A stretch of DNA of 64,000 bases. It comes from Caballeronia grimmiae. GTDB lineage: Bacteria; Pseudomonadota; Gammaproteobacteria; Burkholderiales; Burkholderiaceae. A program made the position numbers and the translations under genes. This document shows positions 29,785-39,749 of this stretch, piece after piece. The DNA lies in NCBI RefSeq assembly GCF_000698555.1, contig NZ_JFHE01000017.1, positions 57,092-121,091 of the forward strand. The letters run 5' to 3'. The notes under the pieces were generated by a model that was not told where the DNA came from, did no database searches, and saw only the letters and a program-made list of their open reading frames with translations. The number at the start of each line of letters is the position of its first letter. Positions within the stretch are counted from its first letter, which is position 1.

Positions 29785-29854
29785 ACCGCGCGGTCCGGCC
29801 TCATATAGTCGATTGTCGATTCAACGCCGGCTCAACTCGCCACGCCTCACCGTC

Positions 29855-30046
29855 ATGACCACTGTCGTCAAATGTCCGACCTGCGCCAAGGAAGTGCGCT
29901 GGGTCCCGGAAAATCGCTATCGTCCGTTCTGCTCGGAGCGTTGCAAGCAAATCGATTTCGGCGCCTGGGCGGCCGAGAAGTACAAGATTGCGGGCAATTC
30001 GCAGGAAACGCCGCCGGACGACGATTCGCACGGCGGCCTCAACTAG
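29855..30046 (+). CDS. yacG: DNA gyrase inhibitor / zinc-binding protein YacG
   Basis: This 63-residue protein has the YacG zinc site: C7 and C10 in KCPTC, C26 and C30 in FCSERC. In E. coli YacG binds GyrB and inhibits gyrase. The C-terminal tail is acidic and disordered-looking (PPDDDSHGG). It is the last gene of the coaE-zapD-yacG series and faces the mutT-like gene with only 13 bases between the two stops. Confidence 0.93.
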   Translation: MTTVVKCPTCAKEVRWVPENRYRPFCSERCKQIDFGAWAAEKYKIAGNSQETPPDDDSHGGLN

Positions 30047-30059
30047 CGGCCTCGCGGCT

Positions 30060-30500
30060 TCAACGCTCCGCTTCCGCCTCGAGCCAGTTCAACACCGGAA
30101 TCGCGGCGGGCAGAAGCGGCGCGACCGCCACCGGAAGCGCCTGCCACGCGATCGCCTGCCCCTCGCGGCCACGGGGCGTCCCGCTCCAGCCGGTCACCTT
30201 GCAGAAAAAGAGACGCACGTAGGCATGCGGATAGTCGTGCTCCAGCGTGCGCCAGAGTTCGCACGCGGTCACGTCGATGCCCAGTTCCTCGTGCAGTTCG
30301 CGCGAAAGCGCCGCCTCGACGCTCTCGCCCGCTTCCAGCTTGCCGCCCGGAAACTCCCAATAGCCTTCGTACGGCTTGCCGTCGGGCCGCTGCGCGAGCA
30401 GATAGCGTCCGTCCGGCTGAACCATCACGCCGACGGCTACCTCGGTCACCTTGCGGCCATCGGGCGCGACGTCCGTTCGTGCTTCGTTCATGCCGCTCAT
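30060..30500 (-). CDS. mutT: MutT-like NUDIX hydrolase
   Basis: This 146-residue protein has the NUDIX box at residues 53-75 (starts GKLEAGE, ends RELHEELGI) with the MutT-type preceding motif GYWEFPGGK. It probably removes 8-oxo-dGTP from the nucleotide pool, preventing A-to-C changes. The start at 30500 overlaps the stop of the upstream ATPase gene (ATGA); a second ATG three codons later is possible. The frame is open further upstream inside the ATPase gene but not with matching residues. Confidence 0.87.
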   Translation of the reverse strand: MSGMNEARTDVAPDGRKVTEVAVGVMVQPDGRYLLAQRPDGKPYEGYWEFPGGKLEAGESVEAALSRELHEELGIDVTACELWRTLEHDYPHAYVRLFFCKVTGWSGTPRGREGQAIAWQALPVAVAPLLPAAIPVLNWLEAEAER

Positions 30501-31360
30501 TGCTTGCGGCCCGACCAGTCGCGCGCAAACTGCCACGCCACGCGGCCCGAGCGTGAACCGCGCTCGAGCGCCCAGACCAGCGCGTCGCCGCGCGCGCTTT
30601 CGATTTCGGCCGCCTCGCAACCGAAGTGTTTCAGCCAGTGGCCGACGATCGTCAGATAGTCGTCCTGCTTGAACGGATAGAAGCTCACCCACAACCCGAA
30701 ACGCTCGGACAACGAAATCTTCTCTTCGACGACTTCGCCCGGATGAATCTCGCCGTCGGGCATGTGCTTGTACGACTCGTTGTCGCTCATGTACTCGGGC
30801 AGCAGATGGCGGCGGTTCGACGTCGCGTAGATCAGCACGTTGTCCGACTGGGCGGCCACCGATCCATCAAGCGCGACCTTCAGCGCCTTATAGCCCGATT
30901 CGCCTTCCTCGAACGACAAATCGTCGCAGAACACAATGAAGCGCTCGGGCCGCGCCGAGATCAGATCGACGATATCGCCGAGATCGTGGAGATCGTCCTT
31001 GTCGACTTCGATCAGACGCAGGCCGTCTTTCGCGTACGCGTTCAGGCACGCCTTGATGAGCGAGGACTTGCCCGTTCCGCGCGCGCCCGTCAGCAGCACG
31101 TTGTTGGCGGGCAGCCTGTTCACGAACTGCCGCGTGTTCTGCTCGATGAGCCCTTTCTGGCGATCGATGTTCTGCAGGTCGTCGAGCGAAATGTCCGAGA
31201 TGGCGGGCACCGGCTGCAAAAAGCCGCGCCCCTGCCGCTTGCGCCAGCGGAAAGCCACCGCGGATTGCCAGTCGATATCGGGCGCGGCAGGCGGCAGCAT
31301 GCCTTCGATACGCGCCAGAACCGCTTCGGCGCGCGTGAGAAATTGTTCGAGTTTGTCCAT
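30497..31360 (-). CDS. DUF815 family P-loop ATPase
   Basis: This 287-residue protein has a Walker A motif GARGTGKS (92-99) and a Walker B-like FIVFCDDLSF (141-150), and belongs to the AAA-related DUF815 family. Members are widespread in proteobacteria next to mutT and argJ, but the cellular role is not known. The first 50 residues are helical with an acidic/aliphatic start. It is coupled to mutT by a 4-base overlap and lies 32 bases after argJ, so argJ-DUF815-mutT look like an operon. Confidence 0.88.
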   Translation of the reverse strand: MDKLEQFLTRAEAVLARIEGMLPPAAPDIDWQSAVAFRWRKRQGRGFLQPVPAISDISLDDLQNIDRQKGLIEQNTRQFVNRLPANNVLLTGARGTGKSSLIKACLNAYAKDGLRLIEVDKDDLHDLGDIVDLISARPERFIVFCDDLSFEEGESGYKALKVALDGSVAAQSDNVLIYATSNRRHLLPEYMSDNESYKHMPDGEIHPGEVVEEKISLSERFGLWVSFYPFKQDDYLTIVGHWLKHFGCEAAEIESARGDALVWALERGSRSGRVAWQFARDWSGRKQ

Positions 31361-31392
31361 GTCTCTTTCTTTGCGCGCCGGTTCAGCGCGCG

Positions 31393-32634
31393 TTACGAGC
31401 GGTAATCGGCGTTGATGCTGACGTAATCGTGCGAGAGGTCGCAGGTCCAGACGGTTGCCTCGGCGTTGCCACGGCCGAGCACGACGCGAATCGCGATTTC
31501 GCTTTTCTTCATCACGCGCTGGCCGTCTTCTTCGCGATACTCAGGATTGCGCCCGCCGGCCTTTGCGACGAGCACGTCGTCGAGATACAGGTCGATCTTG
31601 CCGACGTCGAGGTCCGTGACGCCCGCATAGCCGATGGCGGCCAGGATACGGCCGAGGTTCGGATCGGATGCGTAGAACGCGGTCTTGACGAGCGGCGAAT
31701 GACCAATCGCGTAGGCGATCTGGCGGCATTCAGCAACATCCTTGCCGCCTTCGACCGTGATCGTCATGAACTTTGTCGCGCCTTCGCCATCGCGCACGAT
31801 CAGTTGCGCGAGTTCTTGCGCCACTGCCGTCACGGCGTCGCGCAGCGCGGCGTAGGCCGGCGCATCCGTCGACGTGATCGCGGGCAGGCTCGACTTCCCC
31901 GACGCGATGAGGATGAACGAATCGTTCGTGGAAGTATCGCCGTCGATGGTAATGCAGTTGAACGAGCGATCCGCCACGTGCTTCACGAGCTCGTCGAGCA
32001 CCGGCTGCGCAACGGCGGCATCGAAGGCGAGGAAGCCGAGCATCGTCGCCATGTTCGGCTTGATCATGCCCGCGCCCTTGCTGATACCGGACAACGTAAC
32101 CGCATGACCGTCGATCTGCACTTGGCGCGACGACGCTTTCGGCAGCGTGTCGGTCGTCATGATGGCTTGCGCGGCGTCGAACCAGTGAGCGGGCTGCTGA
32201 TTGGCGAGCGCGGCGGGCAGACCGGCTTTCAGGCGATCGATCGGCAGCGGCTCGAGAATCACGCCGGTCGAGAAAGGCAGAATCTGCTGCGGGTCGACGC
32301 CCGCGAGACGCGCGAGTTCGGCGCAGGTTTCGCGGGCGTGCGCCATGCCTGGCTCACCGGTACCCGCGTTCGCGTTGCCCGTGTTGACGACCAGCGCGCG
32401 AATGCCCTTGCCCCCGGCGCGCACCGCGTCCAGATGTTCGCGGCACACCGTCACCGGCGCGGCGCAGAAGCGGTTTTGCGTGAACACGCCCGCGACGGTC
32501 GCGCCTTCATCGACGCGAATCACGAGCACGTCCTTGCGATTGGGCTTGCGGATGTTCGCTTCGGCCCAGCCTAGCGTGACGCCTGGAACCGGATGTAGCG
32601 CGGCGGGATCGATCGAGGGGAAGTTGACAGCCAT
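31393..32634 (-). CDS. argJ: Bifunctional glutamate N-acetyltransferase / amino-acid acetyltransferase
   Basis: This 413-residue protein is ArgJ, which recycles the acetyl group in arginine synthesis by moving it from N-acetylornithine to glutamate. It self-cleaves before a conserved threonine: the motif [16 protein letters not shown] places the cut between A196 and T197, giving alpha and beta chains. The start at 32634 ([16 protein letters not shown]) matches family members; a longer frame upstream is not supported. It lies between secA and the DUF815 gene, all read on the minus strand. Confidence 0.96.
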   Translation of the reverse strand: MAVNFPSIDPAALHPVPGVTLGWAEANIRKPNRKDVLVIRVDEGATVAGVFTQNRFCAAPVTVCREHLDAVRAGGKGIRALVVNTGNANAGTGEPGMAHARETCAELARLAGVDPQQILPFSTGVILEPLPIDRLKAGLPAALANQQPAHWFDAAQAIMTTDTLPKASSRQVQIDGHAVTLSGISKGAGMIKPNMATMLGFLAFDAAVAQPVLDELVKHVADRSFNCITIDGDTSTNDSFILIASGKSSLPAITSTDAPAYAALRDAVTAVAQELAQLIVRDGEGATKFMTITVEGGKDVAECRQIAYAIGHSPLVKTAFYASDPNLGRILAAIGYAGVTDLDVGKIDLYLDDVLVAKAGGRNPEYREEDGQRVMKKSEIAIRVVLGRGNAEATVWTCDLSHDYVSINADYRS

Positions 32635-32780
32635 GTTCGCGACTCGCTGATGGTGGCGAGTGCCGGCCCGATGCGCCGGCACGCTGTGAAAGACTGACGC
32701 CGCCTGAAGCTGTGATGCTGCGGACGGCGCCGTGAAACGCTCGGGGCGCGCAGCGCGGCCCGGTTGAGACCTGCAAAGAC

Positions 32781-32801
32781 AAACGACGCATTGCTGCGTC
32801 G
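32781..32801 (-). terminator. Weak terminator-like hairpin after secA
   Basis: On the minus strand CGACGCA / TGCGTCG with a 4-base loop is followed by TTTGTCTTTG. The stem is short, so termination may be partial and argJ may be reached by read-through. Confidence 0.5.
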
Positions 32802-32829
32802 CTCGTCCGTTTTGTCGATCAGAAAGCGC

Positions 32830-35649
32830 TTATGCCAGCTTTCCGTGACAGTTCTTGTACTTCTTCCCGCTGCCGCACGGGCACGGGTCGTTGCGGCCGA
32901 CCTTCGGCACTTCGTCGGACGGGCGCGTGGCCACGGTGATGTCGTCGCTCGCCGCCATCGCCTGATTGACCATCTGCGCGGTGGCGGTCGCCGCAGCGGC
33001 GGCTGCCGGCGTAGCGGCCGGCGCGGCGGCCGCGTTGAAGTCCGCGTGCGTGAACGACACGTTCTCCAGATGGCTGCCCTTCTCTTCGTACTGCTCGGCG
33101 GCTTCTTCCAGTTGCTCCGGCGACTGGATCTGCACGTTCATCACGACGCGCGTGACTTCCTGCTTCACGGAATCGAGCATCGCGGCGAAGAGTTCGAACG
33201 CCTCGCGCTTGTATTCCTGCTTCGGATTCTTCTGCGCATAGCCGCGCAGATGGATGCCCTGACGCAGATGATCGAGCGCGGCCAAATGCTCGCGCCAGCG
33301 GCTGTCGAGCGTCTGCAGCATGATCGAGCGTTCGAATGCGCTGAACGATTCGCGGCCCACGAGCGCGACCTTCGCCTCGTACGCTTCGTCGGCGGCGGAA
33401 AGCACGGCTTCGGAGATTTCCTCGGCGTCGATCGAGTTGGACTCGTTGATCATCTCCTGAATGGCCAGATCCAGCGACCACTCGTTGCGCAGCACTTCCT
33501 CGAGTTCCGGCGCGTCCCACTGTTCTTCGATACTGCCCGCCGGAACGAACGTGCGCACTAGATCGCTGATCACGCCGTGACGCATCGCGGCGATGGTCTC
33601 CTGCACGTCGTTCGCTTCGAGCAACTCGTTGCGCTGCTGATAGATGACCTTGCGCTGATCGTTGGCGACGTCGTCGTACTCGAGCAGTTGCTTGCGGATG
33701 TCGAAGTTGCGCGCTTCGACTTTGCGCTGCGCGCCTTCGATCGAACGCGTGACCATGCCCGCTTCGATCGGCTCGCCTTCCGGCATCTTCAGGCGGTCCA
33801 TGATCGCGCGGACGCGGTCGCCCGCGAAGATGCGCAGGAGCGGATCGTCCAGCGAGAGATAGAAACGCGACGAGCCCGGATCGCCCTGACGGCCCGCGCG
33901 GCCGCGCAACTGGTTGTCGATACGGCGCGATTCGTGACGCTCCGTGCCGATGATATGCAGCCCGCCCGCAGCCTTCACGTGGTCGTGCAGCGTCTGCCAT
34001 TCGTCGTGCAGCTTCTGGATGCGTGCGGCTTTTTCTTCTTCGGGAATCGAAAGATCCGCCTCGATGAACGACGCCTGCTTCTCGACGTTGCCGCCGAGCA
34101 CGATGTCCGTGCCGCGACCCGCCATGTTCGTCGCAATGGTCACGACGCCCGGCCGGCCCGCTTCCGCGACGATCGCCGCTTCGCGTGCGTGCTGCTTCGC
34201 GTTGAGCACTTCGTGACGCACGCCCGCCTGCGTCAGCAAGCCGGACAGCAACTCCGACGCTTCGATCGACGTGGTGCCGACGAGCGTCGGCTGGCCGCGC
34301 TCGACGCAATCGCGGATATCGCGGATGACGGCGTCGTAACGTTCCTTCGACGTCTTGTAGATCTGGTCCTGCTTGTCGACGCGCTTCGGCGGACGGTTCG
34401 TCGGAATCACGACCGTTTCGAGGCCGTAGATTTCCTGGAATTCGTACGCTTCGGTGTCCGCCGTGCCGGTCATGCCGGACAGCTTGGAATACATGCGGAA
34501 GTAGTTCTGCAGCGTGATCGAGGCGAGCGTCTGGTTCTCCGCCTGAATCTGCACGTGCTCTTTCGCTTCGACGGCCTGATGCAAGCCGTCCGACCAGCGG
34601 CGGCCGGTCATCATGCGGCCCGTGAATTCGTCGACGATCACGACTTCGCCGTTTTGCACCACGTAATGCTGATCGCGATGGAAGAGCGTATGCGCGCGCA
34701 GTGCCGCATAGATGTGATGCATCAGCGTGATGTTCTGCGGCGCGTAGACACTTTCGCCTTCGCCGATCAGGCCCCACTCGACGAGCAGACGCTCCGCCTT
34801 CTCGTGGCCCGACTCGGTCAGGAACACCTGACGCGCTTTCTCATCGAGCGTGTAGTCGCCCGGCTTCTCGACGCCCGTGCCGTCCGCCTTCTCCTCGCCG
34901 ATCTGCATTTCGAGCAGCGGCGGCAGCGCGTTCATGCGCACGTAGAGGTCGGTGTGGTCTTCGGCCTGGCCGGAGATGATGAGCGGCGTACGCGCTTCGT
35001 CGATGAGGATCGAGTCCACTTCATCGACGATCGCGAAATTGAGCGGCCGCTGCACGCGCGCATCGGTCTCGTAGACCATGTTGTCGCGCAGATAGTCGAA
35101 GCCGAACTCGTTGTTCGTGCCGTAGGTGATGTCCGCCGCGTAGGCTTCCTGCTTCTGCGCGTGCTGCATCTGCGACAGATTCACGCCACACGAGAGCCCG
35201 AGGAAGTTGTACAGGCGAGCCATCCATTCGGCGTCGCGCTGGGCGAGGTAGTCGTTGACCGTCACGACGTGCACGCCCCGGCCCGACAGCGCGTTCAGAT
35301 ACGCCGCGAGCGTGGCAACGAGCGTCTTGCCCTCGCCGGTGCGCATTTCGGCGATCTTGCCGTAGTGCAGGACCATGCCGCCGATCAACTGGACGTCGAA
35401 GTGGCGCATCTTCAAGACGCGCCGGCTCGCCTCGCGACAGACGGCGAAGGCTTCGGGCAAAAGCACGTCGAGCGACTCGCCGCCGGCGACGCGCTTGCGG
35501 AACTCGTCCGTCTTCGCGCGCAACTGATCGTCCGAATATTTCTCGACGGTCGGCTCGAGGGCATTGATCGCCGCAACGGTCTTTTGGTACTGCTTGATCA
35601 GCCGCTGATTGCGGCTGCCAAAAATCTTCTGAAGGAAACCGGTCGTCAT
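32830..35649 (-). CDS. secA: Preprotein translocase ATPase
   Basis: This 939-residue motor drives protein export through SecYEG. It has the Walker A motif MRTGEGKT (102-109), the second-domain motif region with [15 protein letters not shown], and the C-terminal zinc site [14 protein letters not shown] (C923, C925, C934, H935), which binds SecB and phospholipid. An Ala-rich linker lies before it (about 860-885). The start [16 protein letters not shown] fits the family. It is divergent from dciA across 288 bases that I could not resolve into clear promoters, though TAAAAT on the minus strand at 35757-35762 is a candidate -10. Confidence 0.97.
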   Translation of the reverse strand: MTTGFLQKIFGSRNQRLIKQYQKTVAAINALEPTVEKYSDDQLRAKTDEFRKRVAGGESLDVLLPEAFAVCREASRRVLKMRHFDVQLIGGMVLHYGKIAEMRTGEGKTLVATLAAYLNALSGRGVHVVTVNDYLAQRDAEWMARLYNFLGLSCGVNLSQMQHAQKQEAYAADITYGTNNEFGFDYLRDNMVYETDARVQRPLNFAIVDEVDSILIDEARTPLIISGQAEDHTDLYVRMNALPPLLEMQIGEEKADGTGVEKPGDYTLDEKARQVFLTESGHEKAERLLVEWGLIGEGESVYAPQNITLMHHIYAALRAHTLFHRDQHYVVQNGEVVIVDEFTGRMMTGRRWSDGLHQAVEAKEHVQIQAENQTLASITLQNYFRMYSKLSGMTGTADTEAYEFQEIYGLETVVIPTNRPPKRVDKQDQIYKTSKERYDAVIRDIRDCVERGQPTLVGTTSIEASELLSGLLTQAGVRHEVLNAKQHAREAAIVAEAGRPGVVTIATNMAGRGTDIVLGGNVEKQASFIEADLSIPEEEKAARIQKLHDEWQTLHDHVKAAGGLHIIGTERHESRRIDNQLRGRAGRQGDPGSSRFYLSLDDPLLRIFAGDRVRAIMDRLKMPEGEPIEAGMVTRSIEGAQRKVEARNFDIRKQLLEYDDVANDQRKVIYQQRNELLEANDVQETIAAMRHGVISDLVRTFVPAGSIEEQWDAPELEEVLRNEWSLDLAIQEMINESNSIDAEEISEAVLSAADEAYEAKVALVGRESFSAFERSIMLQTLDSRWREHLAALDHLRQGIHLRGYAQKNPKQEYKREAFELFAAMLDSVKQEVTRVVMNVQIQSPEQLEEAAEQYEEKGSHLENVSFTHADFNAAAAPAATPAAAAAATATAQMVNQAMAASDDITVATRPSDEVPKVGRNDPCPCGSGKKYKNCHGKLA

Positions 35650-35937
35650 CGGATCAGTGTCTGCGTCGCGGCTTCGGAGGACGACAGTTTAAACCTGCGT
35701 CCGGGCTCCAAAAAACCTCGGCGACTTAAGTCCATGGGGTGAAATTCGAATCGGGAATTTTAGCACGCGAGTCAAGCACGCCTTGCGTCGGCGTGGGCTC
35801 GCGGACGTCGGCGGAACGCGACAGTCAACCGCTTGAAAGCTCCGCTGCGCGGGCGTCGGTACAAGGCATCCGGGCGTTCCGGGCGGCAGGCTCGCGGTAC
35901 AATCGATGGGTCGCGTCACGCGTCCGTCGATTAAGAA

Positions 35938-36432
35938 ATGAGCCGTTTTTCTACAAATTCAAGGTATCCGCCCAGGCGGCTGGACCCGCGCCGGCCGCAA
36001 GCCGTCGCTGACGTGCTCGGCCAGACCGATGCTTTCCGCGCATTGCGTGCCGGCGTCGAGCAAATGGCGGCGCTGCAACGCGATCTGACGGCGCTTTTGC
36101 CGGATTATCTCGCCGCCAACATCGAACCCGGCTTCATCAAGGATGGCGTGCTCGCGCTCTTCGCCGCGCACAATGCGCTAGCGGCGCGTCTGCGTCATAT
36201 GGAGCCTCGCCTGCTTGCCGATCTTCAACAACGCGGCTGGGCGGTCGATTCGCTGCGAATCCGCGTGCGTCCGCAAGCGGTGAGAGAAGCGGCGCCGCCC
36301 AAGCAGGCGCGCATGTCGGCGGCGGGCGCATCGGCATTGCATGAGCTGGCTGAGTCGCTGGCGCCGTCGCCGCTGCAGGAGGCGCTTGCGCGCATGGCGG
36401 CACGCCACCAGGGCCGCGGACAAAAAAAATGA
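35938..36432 (+). CDS. dciA: DciA-family (DUF721) replicative helicase loader
   Basis: This 164-residue protein has a DUF721/DciA domain (about residues 22-110, with a hydrophobic helix-strand pattern around LLPDYLAANIEPGFIKDGVLALFAAHNALAARL broken by basic turns) and a flexible Ala/Lys-rich tail. DciA is the ancestral loader of the DnaB helicase in bacteria that lack DnaC. The last codons are AAA-rich, and the same A-run forms the T-run of the lpxC terminator on the other strand. TACAAT at 35898 is a weak candidate -10. Confidence 0.85.
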   Translation: MSRFSTNSRYPPRRLDPRRPQAVADVLGQTDAFRALRAGVEQMAALQRDLTALLPDYLAANIEPGFIKDGVLALFAAHNALAARLRHMEPRLLADLQQRGWAVDSLRIRVRPQAVREAAPPKQARMSAAGASALHELAESLAPSPLQEALARMAARHQGRGQKK

Positions 36433-36454
36433 GCGGCGCTTTCGCTGCCGCTCA
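36422..36454 (-). terminator. lpxC terminator overlapping the 3' end of dciA
   Basis: On the minus strand an 8-bp stem (TGAGCGGC / GCCGCTCA) is followed by ATTTTTTTTG. The T-run is the complement of the final lysine codons of dciA, and the stem includes the dciA TGA stop codon (36430-36432). Confidence 0.8.
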
Positions 36455-36463
36455 CCTTGTTCC

Positions 36464-36505
36464 GCTTGCCGCTTGCCGCTTGCCGCTTGCCGCTTGCCGC
36501 TTGCC
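36464..36505. repeat. Six tandem copies of the heptamer GCTTGCC
   Basis: Six perfect 7-bp units run from 36464 to 36505, preceded by CC and followed by GCCGCC. They lie between the lpxC stop (12 bases away) and the lpxC terminator, outside any credible gene. The unit length is not a multiple of three, so copy number can change freely by slippage. Confidence 0.9.
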
Positions 36506-36516
36506 GCCGCCGATGA

Positions 36517-37434
36517 TCAGGCGAATGCGGTCTGCGTATCGAACGCGAAACCGCGTGGCGCTTTCTGCGTGTCGTCGAACGTGACGATTTCATAGGCGTC
36601 TTCGTTCGCCAGCAGTTCGCGCAGCAGCATGTTGTTCATCGCGTGGCCGCCCTTGTACGCCTTGTACGCCGCCAGCAACGGATGTCCGGCTACATACAGG
36701 TCGCCGATGGCGTCAAGCATCTTGTGCTTCACGAACTCGTCGTCGTAGCGCAGGCCGTCGTTATTCAGGATGCGGTACTCGTCCAGCACGATCGCGTTGT
36801 CCATGCTGCCGCCGCGTGCAAGGCCCAGTTCGCGCATCATTTCGACTTCGTGCGCGAAACCGAACGTGCGTGCGCGCGCGATATCGCGAACGTACGACGT
36901 GGTCGCGAAGTCCACTTCCAGCGCCTGCCCCGTCTTGTCGACGGCGGGATGACGGAAGTCGATAGTGAAGCTCAGCTTGAATCCGAAGTACGGCTCGAGG
37001 CGCGCGAACTTGTCGCCGTCGCGCACTTCGACCGGCTTCCTGACCTTGATGAATTTCTTCGGCGCGTTCTGCTCTTCGATACCCGCCGACTGAATCAGAA
37101 ACACGAAGGAAGCCGCGCTGCCGTCCATGATCGGAATCTCTTCGGCGGTCACATCGACGTACAAGTTGTCGATGCCCAGACCCGCGCACGCCGACATCAG
37201 GTGCTCGATGGTCGACACGCGCGCGCCGTCCTTCTGCAACACCGATGCGAGCCGGGTGTCGCCGATTGCCATGGCCGAGACCGGAATGTCCACCGGCTGC
37301 GGCAGGTCGACCCGCGAGAAGACAATGCCCGTTCCCGCCGGCGCCGGTCGCAGCGTCAGATCGACCTTGCGGCCGGAGTGAAGGCCGATTCCCACGGTTT
37401 TGACGACGGTCTTGATTGTTCGCTGCTTCAACAT
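36517..37434 (-). CDS. lpxC: UDP-3-O-acyl-N-acetylglucosamine deacetylase
   Basis: This 305-residue zinc enzyme makes the first committed step of lipid A synthesis. The metal and catalytic residues match E. coli: H78 in [13 protein letters not shown]237 and D241 in [10 protein letters not shown], and general-acid H264 in GGHAMNN. It is the last gene of the cell-wall/division cluster, after the peroxiredoxin gene. The 272-base gap before it contains a strong hairpin (37591-37631) and two -10-like hexamers on the minus strand (TATACT at 37504-37499; TAGAAT just downstream), so it probably has its own promoter. Confidence 0.97.
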   Translation of the reverse strand: MLKQRTIKTVVKTVGIGLHSGRKVDLTLRPAPAGTGIVFSRVDLPQPVDIPVSAMAIGDTRLASVLQKDGARVSTIEHLMSACAGLGIDNLYVDVTAEEIPIMDGSAASFVFLIQSAGIEEQNAPKKFIKVRKPVEVRDGDKFARLEPYFGFKLSFTIDFRHPAVDKTGQALEVDFATTSYVRDIARARTFGFAHEVEMMRELGLARGGSMDNAIVLDEYRILNNDGLRYDDEFVKHKMLDAIGDLYVAGHPLLAAYKAYKGGHAMNNMLLRELLANEDAYEIVTFDDTQKAPRGFAFDTQTAFA

Positions 37435-37590
37435 GATTTTAGTCCGATAGCATTCCCGATAAAGAGAATTAATCGCACGCAGAATTCTAATAGATCGAAG
37501 TATACTCGATTCGGAACATTTCGTCCCAAACCAAGGCGTATCAACTGTTTCCCTGTGTTACGCCGCGATCTCGGGAGAGTCAAGTGAAAC

Positions 37591-37631
37591 GGGCCGATGG
37601 CCGGAATGGAGGCATTTCCGGTCATCGGCCC
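37591..37631 (-). terminator. Large hairpin between the peroxiredoxin gene and lpxC
   Basis: GGGCCGATG-G-CCGGAA pairs with TTCCGG-T-CATCGGCCC (one G-T pair) around an 8-base loop, a 16-bp stem. It is about 75 bases after the peroxiredoxin stop. No strong T-run follows (minus strand GTTTCACTTG), so it may be an imperfect terminator or mRNA stabiliser. Confidence 0.55.
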
Positions 37632-37706
37632 TAAGTTGTCGCCGATTGCGAGGACGTCTTTCAGCGTTGCGTAACTACAACGACACGCAACGCGACGCCA
37701 CTGCCA

Positions 37707-38210
37707 TCAGGTCAACGTCGCCAGGATGCTTCGAGCGTCGCTGACTTCGAACTTGCCGGGCGCTTCGACAGCGAGCGTCTTGACCACGCCGTTGTCGACC
37801 ACCATCGCGTAGCGCTGGGAACGGATTCCCATGCCGCGCTCGGTCAAATCCTGATCCAGTCCGAGTGCCTGAGTGAAACGCGCACTGCCGTCCGCAATCA
37901 TCTTCACCTTGCCCGCGGTTTGAAGATCGCGTCCCCACGCGTTCATCACGAACGCGTCGTTGACGGAAACGCACCAGATTTCGTCGATGCCCGCGGCGAA
38001 CAACTCGTCCGCTGCGTCGACGTAGCCCGGCACGTGCCTGCCGGAGCACGTTGGCGTGAACGCGCCCGGCAATCCGAAGATCACCACGCGCTTGCCTGCG
38101 GCCCGCTCGCGCGCCGGGAACCCGTTCGGTCCCACGGCACAGCCCTCGCTCGCCACTTCGATGAACTCGAAGAGACGCGCATCAGGCAACGTTTCACCCA
38201 CTTCGATCAT
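37707..38210 (-). CDS. Peroxiredoxin (Prx5-like, 1-Cys or atypical)
   Basis: This 167-residue redoxin has the motif LPGAFTPTCSGRHVPGY with peroxidatic cysteine C55 and the Prx5-type layout (VVIFGLPGAFTP before it, WCVSVNDAFVMNAWG after it). It should reduce peroxides; the resolving thiol and reductant are not clear from sequence. The ATG at 38210 (MIEVGETLPDA) matches family starts; the frame extends 15 codons further upstream. A gene of this type between ftsZ and lpxC is, to my knowledge, usual in Burkholderiales. It is 254 bases after ftsZ. Confidence 0.9.
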   Translation of the reverse strand: MIEVGETLPDARLFEFIEVASEGCAVGPNGFPARERAAGKRVVIFGLPGAFTPTCSGRHVPGYVDAADELFAAGIDEIWCVSVNDAFVMNAWGRDLQTAGKVKMIADGSARFTQALGLDQDLTERGMGIRSQRYAMVVDNGVVKTLAVEAPGKFEVSDARSILATLT

Positions 38211-38464
38211 GCTCGGTCCTTCCCTCGTCAGTGCCCGGACATCCCTGGCGCTCATTCGTCCCGCAGTGCCACCGATGCGTGCTTCGACGGTTCAGGTTTC
38301 ATTTGCCTTCGGCAAATTCGCGGGCGGCTGGCCACGGCCTGGCGTCGTTACTTCGACGCGGCCTTGGACAGTCGCCCCACGCGAAACCTGCATCGCCGGT
38401 TCACGCTCGACGTGCCTGCGGTGGCTGGACTGCTCGTGCCAGCAACCGAAAGGCGCGGGGCCTG

Positions 38465-39661
38465 TCAGTCCGCTTGCTTGCGCAGGAACGCGGGGATGTC
38501 GTACGTATCGACGCCCTTCTCCTGCAATGCCTGCACATGCGATGCCGCGGTTTCACGCGTCGAGCGCCACACTGCCGGCGTATCGAGTTGACCGTAGTCC
38601 GTCGTCTGACCGTGCTGCGGCGCGTAGTTGCCATGCGCTGCATGCGCGACCGGCTGATTGTCGGTGCCCGTGCGCAGAAGCGTCATCGGCGCTTGCTGCT
38701 GCTTCTTCGCCGCACGGCCCAGGCCCGTCGCGACCACGGTCACGCGCAGGGCATCGCCCATTGCGTCGTCGTACACGGCGCCGAAAATCACCGTGGCGTC
38801 GTCGGCTGCGTAGGACTTGATCGTGTTCATCACTTCGCGGGTTTCAGACAGACGCAGCGAACGGCTCGACGTGATGTTCACCAGCACGCCGCGCGCACCC
38901 GACAGGTCCACGCCTTCGAGCAGCGGGCTCGCCACGGCCTGTTCAGCCGCGAGACGCGCACGATCGACGCCGGCAACCGTCGCCGTGCCCATCATGGCCT
39001 TGCCCTGCTCGCCCATCACCGTCTTCACGTCTTCGAAGTCGACGTTGACGAGACCATCGACATTGATTATTTCAGCGATGCCCGCGACGGCGTTGTTCAG
39101 CACGTCGTCCGCGCACTGGAAGCACTTGTCCATCTCGGCGTCGTCGCCCATCACTTCGAAGAGCTTGTCGTTCAGCACGACGATCAGCGAATCGACGTGA
39201 TCTTCCAGTTGCTGCGAGCCGGCTTCAGCGACGCGCATGCGGCGGCCGCCTTCGAACTCGAACGGCTTGCTGACGACGCCGACCGTCAGAATGCCCATTT
39301 CCTTCGCAATCTGCGCGACGACCGGCGCCGCGCCCGTACCCGTGCCGCCACCCATGCCCGCGGTGATGAACACCATATGGGCGCCACGGAGCGCGTCGGC
39401 GATGCGCTCGCGTGCATCTTCCGCCGCTTCCTTACCCTTCTCCGGCTTGGCGCCTGCGCCCAGGCCGGTCATACCCAATTGCAGGACCGCCGGCGCGCGC
39501 GAGCGAGCCAGCGCCTGCGCGTCGGTGTTCATCACGATGAAATCGACGCCCTGCACACCCCGATTGATCATGTGCTGAACGGCGTTGCCGCCCGCACCGC
39601 CAACTCCGACCACCTTGATGATCGTTCCGTTGGTTTCCGTTTCCAGCATTTCGAAATCCAT
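38465..39661 (-). CDS. ftsZ: Cell division protein FtsZ
   Basis: This 398-residue tubulin homologue forms the Z ring. It has the GTP-binding signature GGGTGTG (104-110), the N-terminal VVGVGGAGGNAV and the synergy-loop region near NVDFEDVKTVM. The disordered linker (about 325-384) is followed by the conserved C-terminal tail TYDIPAFLRKQAD, which binds FtsA, ZipA and other partners including ZapD (also encoded here). It is preceded by ftsA with a 142-base gap that holds a perfect -10 hexamer, so extra ftsZ-specific transcription is likely. Confidence 0.98.
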   Translation of the reverse strand: MDFEMLETETNGTIIKVVGVGGAGGNAVQHMINRGVQGVDFIVMNTDAQALARSRAPAVLQLGMTGLGAGAKPEKGKEAAEDARERIADALRGAHMVFITAGMGGGTGTGAAPVVAQIAKEMGILTVGVVSKPFEFEGGRRMRVAEAGSQQLEDHVDSLIVVLNDKLFEVMGDDAEMDKCFQCADDVLNNAVAGIAEIINVDGLVNVDFEDVKTVMGEQGKAMMGTATVAGVDRARLAAEQAVASPLLEGVDLSGARGVLVNITSSRSLRLSETREVMNTIKSYAADDATVIFGAVYDDAMGDALRVTVVATGLGRAAKKQQQAPMTLLRTGTDNQPVAHAAHGNYAPQHGQTTDYGQLDTPAVWRSTRETAASHVQALQEKGVDTYDIPAFLRKQAD

Positions 39662-39749
39662 GTTGCCTCCGTCAAGAATGAAGATCGGCGTTATCCGGTG
39701 AGAGATCGGGCAACCTCTCGCCGCGCGCTAGCCGCCGGTACCGGCGCGA

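Noticed and set aside
33577..35742. A 721-codon plus-strand open frame opposite secA
   Set aside because: Same reason: antisense frame kept open by codon bias of secA; no known motifs.
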